Of a stretch of 64,000 nt of DNA, positions 41,765 through 51,831 are shown piece by piece; within the stretch, counting starts at the first letter, position 1; the number at the start of each line of letters is the position of its first letter. The notes below the pieces were generated by a model. That model did not search any database. It was not told where the DNA came from and saw only the letters and a list, made by a program, of their open reading frames with translations. The stretch is taken from contig NZ_MKIM01000027.1 of NCBI RefSeq assembly GCF_001939045.1, positions 372,001-436,000 on the forward strand, in the 5' to 3' direction. The DNA is from Rhizobium oryziradicis (GTDB lineage: Bacteria; Pseudomonadota; Alphaproteobacteria; Rhizobiales; Rhizobiaceae). The translations under genes were made by a program, and so were the position numbers.

Positions 41765-42239
41765 GCGGCACCATGGTGAAAAAATCTTTGCAGTGCAATA
41801 GTCATATATGCACTGCGGTATACTTGACATTTTTCAAACAGTCTTTGCAGAGAAAACCGGCAAAAAATGGTGATTTGGGTGCTCCTCTCAATTGATAATC
41901 GGCAAACCCCTGCAATTAAAAGGGAAATTTTATATCCTAAAACTCTAACTTTTTCCGCGACATGTTGCCTCCTTTGCGGTTGAAGACTGGACAGATTTCA
42001 CCGGTGTGCTTAGAAATTGACTTATGGGCGGTGAATCTATGGCGGCTTTGTGGCACATTGATTTTTCGCTGGGGGGCGCTGCTGCTTCTCACTGCATTGT
42101 GAACACTCACGAGAGAGAGTTTTCCCGGCGCAGGTGCTGAGCAGCAGATGGTACGTGAATGAGCGTTTTTTGCGGGTCGGTCTTGGCGCGCGGCGCTCAA
42201 ACGGTTTGTCGCAAGTGTTGCGAAGAGGATGGTTTGACC
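41765..42239. other. 475-bp gap between EEP gene repeat and petA
   Basis: Holds no gene I can support. It is AT-rich around 41790-41960 and should contain the petA promoter. No clear regulatory motif was recognised apart from the ribosome site GAGGA at 42224-42228. Confidence 0.5.
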
Positions 42240-42842
42240 GTGAGCGAACACAATACACATAGTGAGAGCATGGCCGGGGTTGGTGGTGAAGGCGGGGGCG
42301 AACCCACACGCCGTGATTTCCTCTACCTCACAACGGGCATGGCAGGTGCGGTGGGTGCCGTTGCTGTTGCCTGGCCTTTTATTGATCAGATGCGGCCTGA
42401 TGCCTCAACCTTGGCGCTTGCCTCGATTGAGGTGGACGTGTCGGCGCTTCAGCCCGGCATGTCGTTGACGGTCAAGTGGCGGGGCAAGCCGGTGTTTATC
42501 CGTAACCGCACGGATAAGGAAGTGGAGGAGGCCAAGGGCGTGCCCATGGCCCAGCTGAAAGATCCGCTATCGCGCAATGCCAATCTGGCAGACGGCGCAA
42601 CTGCAAGCGATCTGGACCGTTCTGCTGGCAAGGGCAAGGAAAACTGGATTGTCATGATCGGGTCTTGCACCCATCTGGGTTGCGTGCCTTTGGGGCAGGC
42701 GGGTGAATATGGCGGGTGGTTCTGTCCCTGCCATGGCTCGGTTTATGATACCGCGGGCCGCATTCGCAAAGGTCCGGCACCGGAAAACCTGCATATTCCA
42801 AATTATGCATTCGTGACCGATTCTGTCATCAAAATCGGCTGA
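42240..42842 (+). CDS. petA: ubiquinol-cytochrome c reductase iron-sulfur (Rieske) subunit
   Basis: The 200-residue Rieske protein of the cytochrome bc1 complex. It has a twin-arginine-type N-terminus (TRRDFLYL, residues 23-30) with a membrane anchor at about 33-50, and the 2Fe-2S ligands in CTHLGC (143-148) and CPCHGS (162-167). GTG 42240 gives the usual MSEHNT start of rhizobial homologues and has GAGGA upstream; an in-frame start 81 bp earlier has no family match. First gene of petABC; 13 bp to petB. Confidence 0.96.
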   Translation: MSEHNTHSESMAGVGGEGGGEPTRRDFLYLTTGMAGAVGAVAVAWPFIDQMRPDASTLALASIEVDVSALQPGMSLTVKWRGKPVFIRNRTDKEVEEAKGVPMAQLKDPLSRNANLADGATASDLDRSAGKGKENWIVMIGSCTHLGCVPLGQAGEYGGWFCPCHGSVYDTAGRIRKGPAPENLHIPNYAFVTDSVIKIG

Positions 42843-42855
42843 GGGGGAGATATTT

Positions 42856-44124
42856 ATGAGTGGGCATTCCAGTTACCAGCCTTCATCCGGGCTGACACGA
42901 TGGATCGATCAGCGCTTGCCATTGCCGCGCCTCGTTTACGATAGTTTTGTTGCTTTTCCCGTGCCGCGCAACCTCAACTACGCCTATACGTTCGGGGCGA
43001 TGTTGTCGGTCATGTTGATTGTGCAGATTTTGACCGGCGTGGTTTTGGCCATGCACTATGCCGCCGATACGACTGTTGCGTTCAACTCGGTCGAAAAAAT
43101 CGCCCGTGATGTCAATCACGGTTGGCTGTTGCGCTATATGCATGCCAATGGCGCATCCTTTTTCTTCATTGCCGTCTATCTGCATATTGGCCGCGGCCTC
43201 TACTATGGCTCCTACAAGGCGCCGCGCGAAATTCTCTGGATGCTCGGCGTGGTCATCTTCCTTTTGATGATGGCAACTGCCTTCATGGGCTATGTTCTGC
43301 CCTGGGGTCAGATGTCATTCTGGGGGGCCACGGTTATCACCGGATTCTTCTCGGCCTTTCCCTGGGTTGGCGAGTGGATTCAAACCTTCCTTCTCGGCGG
43401 CTTTGCGGTGGATCAACCCACTTTGAACCGCTTCTTCTCGCTGCATTACCTGCTGCCCTTCATGATCGCCGGTGTTGTGATCCTGCATATCTGGGCCTTG
43501 CATGTCACCGGCCAGACCAACCCGACCGGCGTTGAAATCAAGCACAAGACCGACACGGTGCCGTTTACGCCTTACGCCACCCTCAAGGATGCGTTTGGTG
43601 TCTCGATCTTCCTGATCGCCTATGCTTGGTTTGTGTTCTACATGCCAAACTTCCTAGGCCATCCTGATAACTACATCATGGCAGACCCCTTGAAGACACC
43701 GGCACATATCGTGCCTGAATGGTACTTCCTGCCATTTTACGCCATGCTGCGCGCCATCACCTTCAACATCCTGTTCATCGATTCCAAACTCGGTGGCGTG
43801 TTGGTGATGTTTGGTGCCATCATCGTGTTGTTCTTCCTGCCCTGGCTGGATACATCCAAGGTACGCTCGGCGGTGTATCGCCCTTGGTACAAGCTGTTTT
43901 TCTGGCTGTTTGCGGCAGATTGCATGCTGCTGGGCTGGCTTGGCTCGCGTCAGCCAACCGACACCTACACCTTGATGGCACAGTTTGGCACGCTCTACTA
44001 TTTTGGCTTCTTCCTGGTGATCATGCCTCTGCTGGGTCTGTTTGAAACGCCACGGCGCGTGCCAAACTCGATCACGGAAGCTGTTCTGGAAAAGAATGCC
44101 AAATCGGCAAAGGCAGCCGTTTGA
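42856..44124 (+). CDS. petB: cytochrome b of the bc1 complex
   Basis: A 422-residue cytochrome b with eight or so membrane helices. Haem-ligating His pairs are in the segments around [25 protein letters not shown] and [23 protein letters not shown], and the quinol-site [14 protein letters not shown] motif is near residue 290. Starts at ATG 42856 behind GGGGGAG. Lies 13 bp after petA and 26 bp before petC. Confidence 0.98.
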   Translation: MSGHSSYQPSSGLTRWIDQRLPLPRLVYDSFVAFPVPRNLNYAYTFGAMLSVMLIVQILTGVVLAMHYAADTTVAFNSVEKIARDVNHGWLLRYMHANGASFFFIAVYLHIGRGLYYGSYKAPREILWMLGVVIFLLMMATAFMGYVLPWGQMSFWGATVITGFFSAFPWVGEWIQTFLLGGFAVDQPTLNRFFSLHYLLPFMIAGVVILHIWALHVTGQTNPTGVEIKHKTDTVPFTPYATLKDAFGVSIFLIAYAWFVFYMPNFLGHPDNYIMADPLKTPAHIVPEWYFLPFYAMLRAITFNILFIDSKLGGVLVMFGAIIVLFFLPWLDTSKVRSAVYRPWYKLFFWLFAADCMLLGWLGSRQPTDTYTLMAQFGTLYYFGFFLVIMPLLGLFETPRRVPNSITEAVLEKNAKSAKAAV

Positions 44125-44150
44125 TACGGGCTCAGGAGAGGATTAATTTT

Positions 44151-45023
44151 ATGAAAAAGCTTGTTTCAAGCCTCCTGTGTCTAGTCTTTGCAACAGGTCT
44201 TGGCCTGTCGGCAGCCATCGCACAGGAACATGCGGAAGGCGAAACCCCGCATTATCCGCTGCATAAGCCCCGCAATCAGGAATGGAGCTTTGCCGGTCCG
44301 TTTGGCAAATACGACAAAGGCCAGCTCCAGCGTGGATTGAAGGTCTATAAGGAAGTGTGCTCTGCCTGCCACTCGATGAACCTTGTGGCGTTTAGAACAC
44401 TGGGAGATCTGGGCTATTCGGACGCGCAGGTGAAAGCCTTTGCTGCCGAATATGAAGTGCAGGATGGCCCCAACGCCTCAGGCGATATGTATACCCGCAA
44501 GGCAGTGCCATCGGACCACTTTCCTTCGCCATTCCCCAACCATGAGGCCGCTGCTGCGGCCAACAATGGCGCGGCCCCGCCAGATATGTCGCTGCTGGCC
44601 AAGGCACGCGGTATTGAACGTGGGTTTCCGACCTTTCTCTTTGATATTTTTACCCAATATCAAGAGGGTGGACCGGATTACATCTACTCGCTGCTGACCG
44701 GCTATCAGGAGCCGCCAGCCGGGGTTGAGGTGGCGCAAGGCACCCATTATAACCCATACTTCGCCAATGCTGCGGCATTGGCCATGGCTCCGCCTCTTGC
44801 GAAGACAGAGCAAGGTAAGGGGGGACAGGTAACCTATGACGACGGTACCCCTGAGACTTTGGACCAGTATGCCAAGGACGTCTCAGCCTTTTTGATGTGG
44901 GCTGCAGAGCCGCATCTGGAAGAGCGCAAGCGCACCGGCTTTATGGTGTTGGTGTTTCTGCTGATCTTTGCCGGTTTGATTTACCTGACCAAGAAGTCGG
45001 TTTACGCCAACAAGCCACATTGA
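44151..45023 (+). CDS. petC: cytochrome c1 of the bc1 complex
   Basis: A 290-residue cytochrome c1. A signal peptide (residues 1-24, ending SAAIAQ) is followed by the haem site CSACH (70-74), Met ligand region near AALAMAPPL, and a C-terminal anchor helix ([21 protein letters not shown]). ATG 44151 has CAGGAGAGG upstream. Ends with a clear terminator at 45049-45076. Confidence 0.96.
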   Translation: MKKLVSSLLCLVFATGLGLSAAIAQEHAEGETPHYPLHKPRNQEWSFAGPFGKYDKGQLQRGLKVYKEVCSACHSMNLVAFRTLGDLGYSDAQVKAFAAEYEVQDGPNASGDMYTRKAVPSDHFPSPFPNHEAAAAANNGAAPPDMSLLAKARGIERGFPTFLFDIFTQYQEGGPDYIYSLLTGYQEPPAGVEVAQGTHYNPYFANAAALAMAPPLAKTEQGKGGQVTYDDGTPETLDQYAKDVSAFLMWAAEPHLEERKRTGFMVLVFLLIFAGLIYLTKKSVYANKPH

Positions 45024-45048
45024 TGATTTGGCCATTAAAAGGTTCTGG

Positions 45049-45076
45049 AAAGGCGGCTCTTTAGCCGCCTTTTTTT
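45049..45076 (+). terminator. intrinsic terminator of petABC
   Basis: AAAGGCGGCT-ctt-AGCCGCCTTT followed by a T-run. 10-bp stem, 26 bp after the petC stop. Confidence 0.92.
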
Positions 45077-45144
45077 GTTGGGGCGGCTCGTTAATCTTGA
45101 TAGAGTCCCCTGTAACTAGAAAATCCGTAGACCCGGAACTGACA

Positions 45145-45687
45145 ATGACAAAATTTTCCCAGGAGCTTTCCGATACCATCCGCTCCATTCAGGATTATCC
45201 CAAGCCCGGCATTATCTTTCGCGACATCACCACACTGTTGGGCAATCCGCGCGCCTTTCGCCGCGCCGTGGATGAGTTGGTGCAACCCTATGCTGGCTTG
45301 AAGATCGACAAGATCGCTGGTATGGAAGCGCGTGGCTTTATCCTTGGTGGCGCTGTGGCGCACCAGCTCTCGGCGGGCTTTGTGCCAATCCGCAAAAAGG
45401 GCAAGCTTCCGCACGATACGGTCAGCATTGCCTATAGCCTCGAGTATGGTCTGGACGAGATGGAAATGCATGTGGATGCCGTGCAGCCCGGCGAAAAGGT
45501 CATTCTGGTCGATGATCTGATTGCCACGGGCGGCACAGCCGTGGGTGCCGTGCAGCTCTTGCGCCAGATCGGTGCGGACGTTGTGTCTGCATGCTTCGTG
45601 ATTGATCTGCCCGATCTGGGTGGCCGCAAGAAGCTGGAAGCGCTCGGCGTGGATGTGCGCACGCTGGTGGAGTTTTCCGGCCATTGA
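45145..45687 (+). CDS. apt: adenine phosphoribosyltransferase
   Basis: A 180-residue Apt that salvages adenine to AMP using PRPP. Motifs: [13 protein letters not shown] (17-29), the [14 protein letters not shown] loop (about 60-73) and the PRPP-binding [14 protein letters not shown] (about 118-131). ATG 45145 is used; a longer in-frame start at 45028 would begin inside the petC terminator. It is separated from petC by that terminator, so it has its own promoter in 45077-45144. Confidence 0.97.
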   Translation: MTKFSQELSDTIRSIQDYPKPGIIFRDITTLLGNPRAFRRAVDELVQPYAGLKIDKIAGMEARGFILGGAVAHQLSAGFVPIRKKGKLPHDTVSIAYSLEYGLDEMEMHVDAVQPGEKVILVDDLIATGGTAVGAVQLLRQIGADVVSACFVIDLPDLGGRKKLEALGVDVRTLVEFSGH

Positions 45688-45784
45688 CCTGGATGTGAGC
45701 TTTCAGGAGGGTGTCCATTCGGAAAAACAAGGATAAAGCGCGGATCTGCTGAATCCAATAAAATGCGCCGCGCTTTGGTGGATT

Positions 45785-46396
45785 TCAGCGGCTGGAGAAC
45801 GCGAGTTTTATGCTCATGAGTAAAAATGCCGCTGAAAATCCTTGAAATATCCGCTTCATCACGTTTGGCTTTGTGAAAACATATCGGCGTAAGCTTGCAG
45901 CAAGCGACCCGTAAATAGCAAAGACGATGAATGTTAGCGTCATGAAGATCATGGAGTGGATAGCAAAGAGCCTGAGGGGTGTTTGATCATCGACGGGAAC
46001 GAATTGCGGTAAAAAGGCAAGGAAAAACAGCGATAGTTTCGGGTTGAGCAGATTTATCAGTACAGCTCTTACAATGATGTCACCCGATTTTTCTCGCTGA
46101 TGTCCGTCGTGTTCAAGGCTTATTGTGCCGCCGCTCCAAAGGCTCAGGGCCATGTAAAGCAGGTAGATAACCCCCGCTATTTTTAAAAGTTGAAACAGGG
46201 TTTCATGGGTTGCAAGCAGTGCTGTGAGGCCGAGGCTTGCGGCCAGCATATGAGGCAAAATGCCAAGTGTGCAGCCGAAGGCGGCAACAACCGCACTTTT
46301 TGTGCCGCCTGATAGTGCCTTCGAGAGGGTGTAAATCACACCGGTGCCCGGCGTGGCGACAATGATCAACGATGTCACGAAAAAGTCTGGCGTCAT
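45785..46396 (-). CDS. LysE-family amino acid exporter
   Basis: A 203-residue LysE/RhtB exporter with six predicted helices. N-terminal signature ATPGTGVIYTLSKALSGGTKSAVVAAFGCTLG (in pieces near residues 14-46) and LLNPKLSLFFLAFLPQFV (about 115-132). It lies 82 bp downstream of an AraC-family gene on the same strand, a common regulator-exporter pair. The substrate is likely an amino acid but not identified. Confidence 0.9.
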   Translation of the reverse strand: MTPDFFVTSLIIVATPGTGVIYTLSKALSGGTKSAVVAAFGCTLGILPHMLAASLGLTALLATHETLFQLLKIAGVIYLLYMALSLWSGGTISLEHDGHQREKSGDIIVRAVLINLLNPKLSLFFLAFLPQFVPVDDQTPLRLFAIHSMIFMTLTFIVFAIYGSLAASLRRYVFTKPNVMKRIFQGFSAAFLLMSIKLAFSSR

Positions 46397-46478
46397 GGAA
46401 AGAAGGCCCTCTGGTTGGTGTCCTCCCTTCTTACGCGTGGCCTTACGGGTTCATCTTGAATGAAATTGCAGAACGCAC

Positions 46479-47276
46479 TCAGACGCGAAATGTTGCAGGG
46501 GTCATACCGTATCGCCGTTTGAATTCTCGCGTCATGTGGCTTTGATCAGCGTAGCCACAGGCTGCGGCAACATCCGCTAAACTGTCTCCGGATGTGATGA
46601 GACGGCGCGCGCGATTGGCTCTCTCTTGCAGAATGAAAGCGTGCGGGGTTAGCCCGGTAAACGTTCGAAATGCACGTAATGTTTGAAATGGGCTTGCATT
46701 GGCAACTTTTGCCAACTCTGTCAGCGATGGATTGTGCATGATGTTGTCGCAGATCATCTGATGCACACGTGCCATTGCAACATCGTATTTCTCGCTGGAA
46801 TGCTTACCCTTCGCTGAAATCAAAGGCGTGAGCAATTCAAGCATGGCCTCCTCAAGCGCCAACAGCGAAGTGGGATACACGCCTTCTGTTGCCGCCTGAA
46901 ATGTCGCATGAAACTGCTGTGCCCGAACGTGGTTGGTGAAAACGGGTTGCTCGAATTCAACCTGTCCAACTATCCCCATCTCTTGCTGAACAGACGAAAT
47001 GAGGGTCGGCTCAATATAGAGCATCCGCCATCCGCGATTGCTTCGTCCAACGGGAGCGCCATCATGCACTTCGCCCGGATTGACGGTAATGATGTCTCCC
47101 GGTTCCGACGCGACCTGGCCGCGGCCAGATGCCGAGATTTGACTTCCGCTCAGCATAACTCCGATACCGAACTCATCGTGGCTATGAAGCGGGAAAACAT
47201 GCGCGCTACTGGCCGTCACGGCGCGCACAAGAGGATCAACAGTTGGTAGCGACTGAAAATCCCGTTCCTGCCCCAT
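46479..47276 (-). CDS. AraC-family transcriptional regulator
   Basis: A 265-residue regulator with an N-terminal cupin-like AraC sensing domain (HSHDEFGIGVMLSGSQ, PGDIITVNPGEVHDG) and a C-terminal double HTH (LTELAKVANASPFQTLRAFRTFTGLTPHAF and DSLADVAAACGYADQSHMTREFKRRYGMTPATFR, in parts). It is 2 bp downstream of the glutathione peroxidase gene, so it may be read with it, and upstream of the LysE exporter it probably controls. Confidence 0.92.
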   Translation of the reverse strand: MGQERDFQSLPTVDPLVRAVTASSAHVFPLHSHDEFGIGVMLSGSQISASGRGQVASEPGDIITVNPGEVHDGAPVGRSNRGWRMLYIEPTLISSVQQEMGIVGQVEFEQPVFTNHVRAQQFHATFQAATEGVYPTSLLALEEAMLELLTPLISAKGKHSSEKYDVAMARVHQMICDNIMHNPSLTELAKVANASPFQTLRAFRTFTGLTPHAFILQERANRARRLITSGDSLADVAAACGYADQSHMTREFKRRYGMTPATFRV

Positions 47277-47278
47277 GT

Positions 47279-47758
47279 TTAGCCTCTTACGGCCTTGGCA
47301 ATATCATCCTCAATCTCTTCGGGCTTGGTAATGGGGGCGAAACGCGCAAGCGGTGTTCCGTCACGGCCAATCAGGAATTTGGTGAAATTCCATTTGATCG
47401 CTTCGGTGCCAAGAATGCCGGGCACTTCGTGGGTGAGATATTTGTAAAGCGGATGAGCGCCGTCACCGTTGACCTCTACCTTGGAAAACATCGGGAAGGA
47501 CACTTTGAAATTCGTGTCGCAAAAGCTGGCGATTTCGGCTTCGCTGCCGGGCTCCTGCGCGCCAAACTGATTGCAGGGAAAGCCAAGCACCACGAGGTCA
47601 TCCTTGAAGCGCTTTTGCAGTGCCTCCAGCCCCGCATATTGTGGCGTGAGCCCGCAGGCGCTGGCTGTGTTGACAATCAGCAGCAGTTTTCCCGAAAATT
47701 CGGCCAGTTTCCGCTCCCGGCCGGTAATATCCCTGGCTGAAAAGTCATGAACATTCAT
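47279..47758 (-). CDS. glutathione peroxidase (cysteine type)
   Basis: A 159-residue thiol peroxidase. The catalytic tetrad is visible: Cys in NTASACGLTPQY (about 36), Gln in GFPCNQFG, Trp-Asn in KWNFTKFL. Cys replaces the selenocysteine of animal enzymes. It is between two MaoC-like genes (1 bp gap on the upstream side) and an AraC gene on the same strand. Confidence 0.93.
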   Translation of the reverse strand: MNVHDFSARDITGRERKLAEFSGKLLLIVNTASACGLTPQYAGLEALQKRFKDDLVVLGFPCNQFGAQEPGSEAEIASFCDTNFKVSFPMFSKVEVNGDGAHPLYKYLTHEVPGILGTEAIKWNFTKFLIGRDGTPLARFAPITKPEEIEDDIAKAVRG

Positions 47759-47759
47759 G

Positions 47760-48239
47760 TCATTCTCCTGTATCGGTAAACTCTAGCACATTGCTGGTAA
47801 AGCGCAGAACCGGCTCGCCTTTTTGGTTGAAGCCTTCTGCAATGCTGCTGTTCAGCCGCCAGCCGGGGCGCGATTTCAGCCCGCGACCGCCAGAGGCGGT
47901 CAGGCTATAGGTGATGTCATCACCCGCGTAGACCGGCTTTAACCAGATCAGATCCTGGAACCCGGGCGAGGGGCCGAGTGTGGGTGGGGTTTTGCCCTCT
48001 TTGCGCAGCGTTGTGACGGTTTCATTCCAATAATCGAAAAAGGTGCGCATCCAGCCTGCGCAGGTATGCCAGCCTGAGGCGCAAAGCCCGCCAAACACAA
48101 AATCCTTTGCCGCTTCTGCATCAACGTGAAAGGGTTGCGGGTCGAATTTTTTGGCAAAGCGCATGATGTCTTCCGCCGAAAAATGCCGGGTGCCAAGGAT
48201 GATCTTTTGCTCCAGCGGAAAAATATCGAGCATCGTCAT
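47760..48239 (-). CDS. MaoC-like hydratase, second of a pair
   Basis: A 159-residue hot-dog fold protein of the MaoC/(R)-enoyl-CoA hydratase type. Hydratase motif region: MRFAKKFDPQPFHVDAEAAKD...FGGLCASGWHTC (Asp and His near 31-36). Start ATG overlaps the stop of the preceding MaoC gene (ATGA). Two similar subunits in tandem often form a heterodimer. Substrate unknown. Confidence 0.9.
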   Translation of the reverse strand: MTMLDIFPLEQKIILGTRHFSAEDIMRFAKKFDPQPFHVDAEAAKDFVFGGLCASGWHTCAGWMRTFFDYWNETVTTLRKEGKTPPTLGPSPGFQDLIWLKPVYAGDDITYSLTASGGRGLKSRPGWRLNSSIAEGFNQKGEPVLRFTSNVLEFTDTGE

Positions 48240-48700
48240 TGGGCGGCTCCTGGCAACTGGCGCATCCGCACCATAGCAGCGTTACGGGCGTTGAGAACAA
48301 TATCGCCATTCTGATTCATCAAGGTATGGCGAGTTGTGATCACGCCAATGCCCGGGCGCGAGCGCAAGGGGCGCATTTCTTCCACGGTCGTGCGCCCGCT
48401 GAGAGTGTCACCGGCCATCACCGGCTTTTTCCATTCGACAAACTCGATGCCTGGTGCGCCTTCGCCATGGCTTTTCAGCACGTAGGCATCAATCATCATC
48501 CGCATCATCAACGCTGACGTATGCCACCCGGAGGCTGCCAGCCCGCCAAGCAGGCTGGCTTTGCCTGCCTCCTCGCTCAAATGCATGGGCTGCGGATCAA
48601 ATTCTGCGGCAAATTCGATGATTTCTTCTGCGCTCACCGGAATGGGACCCAACTGGATCTCCTGTCCGACCGCAAAATCCTCATAAAATAGCTTATCCAT
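48236..48700 (-). CDS. MaoC-like hydratase, first of a pair
   Basis: A 154-residue MaoC-like protein with the motif IIEFAAEFDPQPMHLSEEAGKASLLGGLAASGWHT (pieces at residues 27-61), similar to its neighbour. In an operon with the second MaoC gene, glutathione peroxidase and possibly the AraC regulator. The conserved Asp/His pair (FDPQPMH) is intact. Confidence 0.9.
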   Translation of the reverse strand: MDKLFYEDFAVGQEIQLGPIPVSAEEIIEFAAEFDPQPMHLSEEAGKASLLGGLAASGWHTSALMMRMMIDAYVLKSHGEGAPGIEFVEWKKPVMAGDTLSGRTTVEEMRPLRSRPGIGVITTRHTLMNQNGDIVLNARNAAMVRMRQLPGAAQ

Positions 48701-48791
48701 CGTGTCGCGTTTCCTCCCGCTTAGCTCAGGCGCGCAGTACGCATTCCTCTTTGGTTGCTGTGCGCCATCCCATCTTCTTTGTATCCGAGTT

Positions 48792-48829
48792 TTTGCACCT
48801 GCGTACAGGGCGCAGGTGCAAAGATTTTT
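48792..48829 (+). terminator. 12-bp hairpin with T-run between convergently oriented transcripts
   Basis: TTTGCACCTGCG-tacaggg-CGCAGGTGCAAA followed by GATTTTT. The T-run lies on the plus strand, so as written it ends plus-strand transcription, whereas both neighbours are on the minus strand; the hairpin could still stabilise the 3' end of the exported-protein mRNA. Confidence 0.55.
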
Positions 48830-48838
48830 CTCACATCC

Positions 48839-50332
48839 TCATTGTTTTGGGGCCGGAGGAGCGATGGGTTGTTGTGGGGCGGAGGGGAGCTGGAATTCGT
48901 GGCCATTTATTTTGATCTGTCCGGCGCTATCACTTTCCACATGCCAGAGGTTATCGCCATTGCTGTCCGTCTTGGCAAAGCCTTTGGCCATCATCATAAA
49001 GAACGCAGCCTGTCCCAGCTTGGGCTCTTCTTTGGCATGAGACGAGAGATATTCGATTGTCTTGTCCAAACCCTTGGCGCGGATGGTGACATCGGCCTGC
49101 GGCTTGTCCGGTCCGCTAATGGCGATGATGGTCTTGCCGGTGACCGTTACGTCATAGAGAGATGATACGGCATGGCTGCCGTCATAGGTGAGCGTCAGGG
49201 TGTTGTCGGGGAAAAATTGACGGCGAATCTCGGCTGTCTGTGGCGGTGTCAGCGGATGCCCCGGCGTAAAATCAACATTTTCCATCATGTAAACAACGCC
49301 ATTTTGCGTATTGATGCCGCTGGCCGCGACATTGATATGAAGATCATCCGGGATGAGGGCAGTAAACGTTGGCGGCAACATGCCGGGTGGCAGTTTTAGG
49401 CCCGCAAGATCCAGCCCAATCGAATAGCTGGCGTCGTTTCGAATGCCATTGGCGTTTACGTCCAACCCGTAGCTTTTGACGCCAAATGTGGCACCGTTTG
49501 TATTGATCTGAACATCGCGATAGACAATGTTTTGCGAGATATTTTCAAACAACGGGAAACTGCCGCGAAACAGCGTTTTCAAGCGTTCCTTGTCGTCCAG
49601 TCTGATGTGCTTGTTGGGCACATTCTGAAGCAGAAGCGACGCCATTTCCTGAATAGCCTGCATGGAAAGACCGGTTATGTTGCCTTCTCCCGCGCCGGAG
49701 GCCGCCTGAAACAACGTGCTGGGCTTGTTCGCCGGGTTCATTGTTTGCGAGTAATCCTTGATCGCCATGGTGTTTTTGATGTTGAGCGTGTTGTTGTCAC
49801 CTTTTTCGCCGCTCAAGCTATAATCCAGCGAACCAAAACCGATATCGAAGGATTGAGCCGGATTTTTCGAGGTGATGCGCGCATTTTTGGCGTTGAAAGT
49901 CGCCGATTTGGCATAGCGTAGGGCGGGATCAAAAATGCCGTTATATTGATAGGACGCAATGGCATATTCGAGATCTGTTGGCCCCTGCGGTGATTGGAAT
50001 TGTGCTTTGACATCAAGATTGGATTGCTGGTCCAACTGCCACAGCCCATCATCCGTTGGTCGCAGACGATAGACCCACGGCGTCAGCCCGGAAATTTTCA
50101 CGTCCTTCTTCTTGTCGAGAGAGAACAATTCCATCGGATCGACGGTCACCTGATAGGCGTCGCCTTTTGCCTGTACGGTGATTGCGCCCGCCGGGATCAT
50201 GCCCTTGGGCAGGATGGATGTGAGATTGGTTTCAATCTGTTTTGCCTGTTCCGGCGTAATCTCGCTGGCGTGAGCGGCTCCGCCCATGAGCGCAGCAACA
50301 ATAAACATGGACCGTATCGGCAGTTGGGACAT
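48839..50332 (-). CDS. exported protein of unknown function
   Basis: A 497-residue protein with a Sec signal peptide (SMFIVAALMGGAAHASE, cleavage near residue 23). The mature part is rich in beta-structure with repeated D-x-N and amphipathic strands (KISGLTPWVYRLRP, GLDVNANGIRNDASYSIGLDLAGLKLPP, DLHINVAASGINTQNG) and ends in a Pro-rich tail. It looks like an envelope lipid-transfer or AsmA-like beta-barrel-rich protein, but I cannot assign a family. ATG 50332 has AGAGGA upstream. Stands alone between the MaoC operon and ychF. Confidence 0.75.
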   Translation of the reverse strand: MSQLPIRSMFIVAALMGGAAHASEITPEQAKQIETNLTSILPKGMIPAGAITVQAKGDAYQVTVDPMELFSLDKKKDVKISGLTPWVYRLRPTDDGLWQLDQQSNLDVKAQFQSPQGPTDLEYAIASYQYNGIFDPALRYAKSATFNAKNARITSKNPAQSFDIGFGSLDYSLSGEKGDNNTLNIKNTMAIKDYSQTMNPANKPSTLFQAASGAGEGNITGLSMQAIQEMASLLLQNVPNKHIRLDDKERLKTLFRGSFPLFENISQNIVYRDVQINTNGATFGVKSYGLDVNANGIRNDASYSIGLDLAGLKLPPGMLPPTFTALIPDDLHINVAASGINTQNGVVYMMENVDFTPGHPLTPPQTAEIRRQFFPDNTLTLTYDGSHAVSSLYDVTVTGKTIIAISGPDKPQADVTIRAKGLDKTIEYLSSHAKEEPKLGQAAFFMMMAKGFAKTDSNGDNLWHVESDSAGQIKINGHEFQLPSAPQQPIAPPAPKQ

Positions 50333-50532
50333 GGAGTTCCTCTTTATCACTCAGTTGGCAAAATGGATTGAAATGTCGCAGTGATATTGGGCGCTTGCCT
50401 CCATTTTTAAAGGAGAGGCCATCACTTATTTCGCTGTCATTGCTTGCATTTGCTGCATCAACCCTATCTCCAAAATATCCTTTGGCAAGATCGCATCCTC
50501 TGATGCTTTTTGGCTGAACAGGCCCGCGCAAC

Positions 50533-50562
50533 AAAAAAGGAGGCTGTTGCCAGCCTCCTTTT
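50533..50562 (-). terminator. intrinsic terminator of ychF
   Basis: Minus strand: AAAAGGAGGCT-ggcaac-AGCCTCCTTTTTTG. 11-bp stem and T-run, 26 bp after the ychF stop. Confidence 0.92.
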
Positions 50563-50587
50563 GTAAAACATCTCGAGTATGATTTGA

Positions 50588-51691
50588 TCAGGTGTTGAAA
50601 CGGAAATGGATGACGTCGCCGTCATGCACCACATATTCCTTGCCTTCGTCGCGCGCCTTGCCAGCTTCCTTGGCGGGCACTTCGCCGCCCAGCGTGATGT
50701 AATCATCATAAGCGATGGTGAAGGCACGGATAAAGCCGCGCTCGAAATCGGTGTGGATCACGCCAGCCGCTGCCGGAGCCTTGGTGCCGCGACGAATGGT
50801 CCAGGCGCGGGTTTCCTTGGGGCCAACGGTGAAATAGGTGATCAGGTCGAGCAGGTGGTAACCAGCACGAATCAAACGGTCGAGACCGGCTTCTTCCAAA
50901 CCGAGAGCCGAGAGGAATTCCTTGGCTTCTTCGTCAGGCAATTGCGCCACTTCGGCTTCAATCGCGGCCGAAATAATCACGGTTTCGGCCCCTTGCGCAG
51001 CAGCCATGGCCTGTACGGCCTTGGTATGCTCGTTGCCGCTGACGGCATCGGCCTCGGCGACGTTGCAGACGTAAAGCACCGGATGGGAGGTTAGCAGATT
51101 GAGGCTTTTGAGGATCTCGCGCTCTTCAGCATCGACGGTCTTGAGCAGCAGACGGGCAGGCTTGCCATCTTGTAACAGTTTGAGTGCGGCTTCCATGATC
51201 GGCAATTGTGCCATGGAGTCCTTGTCCTTGGAGGTGGCGCGCTTGCGGGTCTGCTCGGTGCGGCGCTCCAGGCTTTCAAGGTCGGCCAGCATCAACTCGG
51301 TTTCAATGGTATCGGCATCGCCAACCGGATTGATGCGACCTTCAACATGGGTGATATCATCGTCTTCAAAGCAGCGCAGCACATGCACCACCGCATCCAC
51401 TTCGCGGATGTTGGCCAAAAACTTGTTGCCGAGACCTTCACCCTTGGATGCACCGCGCACCAGGCCGGCAATGTCCACAAAGGAAATGCGGGTCGGGATA
51501 AGCTCCTTGGAGCCAGCAACTTTGGCCAGCTTTTCCATACGCACATCCGGCACAGCCACTTCGCCGGTGTTTGGCTCAATGGTGCAGAACGGATAGTTGG
51601 CAGCCTGAGCTGCCGCTGTTCTGGTGAGCGCGTTGAAGAGGGTGGACTTGCCAACATTCGGCAGGCCAACGATACCGCATTTAAAGCCCAT
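50588..51691 (-). CDS. ychF: OBG-type redox-regulated ATPase YchF
   Basis: A 367-residue YchF/OLA1 ATPase associated with ribosomes and stress. P-loop GLPNVGKSTLFNAL (residues 8-21), switch II DIAGLVRGASKGEGLGNKFL (about 75-94), a coiled-coil insert (EQTRKRATSKDKDS) and a C-terminal TGS domain ending with EYVVHDGDVIHFRFNT. In rhizobia it usually lies near rplY and pth; here several genes separate them. Has its own terminator. Confidence 0.97.
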   Translation of the reverse strand: MGFKCGIVGLPNVGKSTLFNALTRTAAAQAANYPFCTIEPNTGEVAVPDVRMEKLAKVAGSKELIPTRISFVDIAGLVRGASKGEGLGNKFLANIREVDAVVHVLRCFEDDDITHVEGRINPVGDADTIETELMLADLESLERRTEQTRKRATSKDKDSMAQLPIMEAALKLLQDGKPARLLLKTVDAEEREILKSLNLLTSHPVLYVCNVAEADAVSGNEHTKAVQAMAAAQGAETVIISAAIEAEVAQLPDEEAKEFLSALGLEEAGLDRLIRAGYHLLDLITYFTVGPKETRAWTIRRGTKAPAAAGVIHTDFERGFIRAFTIAYDDYITLGGEVPAKEAGKARDEGKEYVVHDGDVIHFRFNT

Positions 51692-51831
51692 GGGTGTTTT
51701 CCGTGGTTTAATTGAAATCTGTTGTCTTGCCTATGGGGGAATGGATGCCTGTGGTCAAGGCTTTGGTGCCGGTTGAAGCCGTCGGCATTTCGCATTATGC
51801 TATTTTCATTCGTTGCTGACGGGAGTTGCCA

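Noticed and set aside
41613-41798. N-terminal extension of the EEP gene
   Set aside because: The added codons are read from a family B repeat and precede the first membrane helix; a start at 41612 or 41603 fits the family.
42159-42239. Upstream extension of petA
   Set aside because: The extra 27 residues have no counterpart in Rieske proteins; GTG 42240 with GAGGA gives the usual N-terminus.
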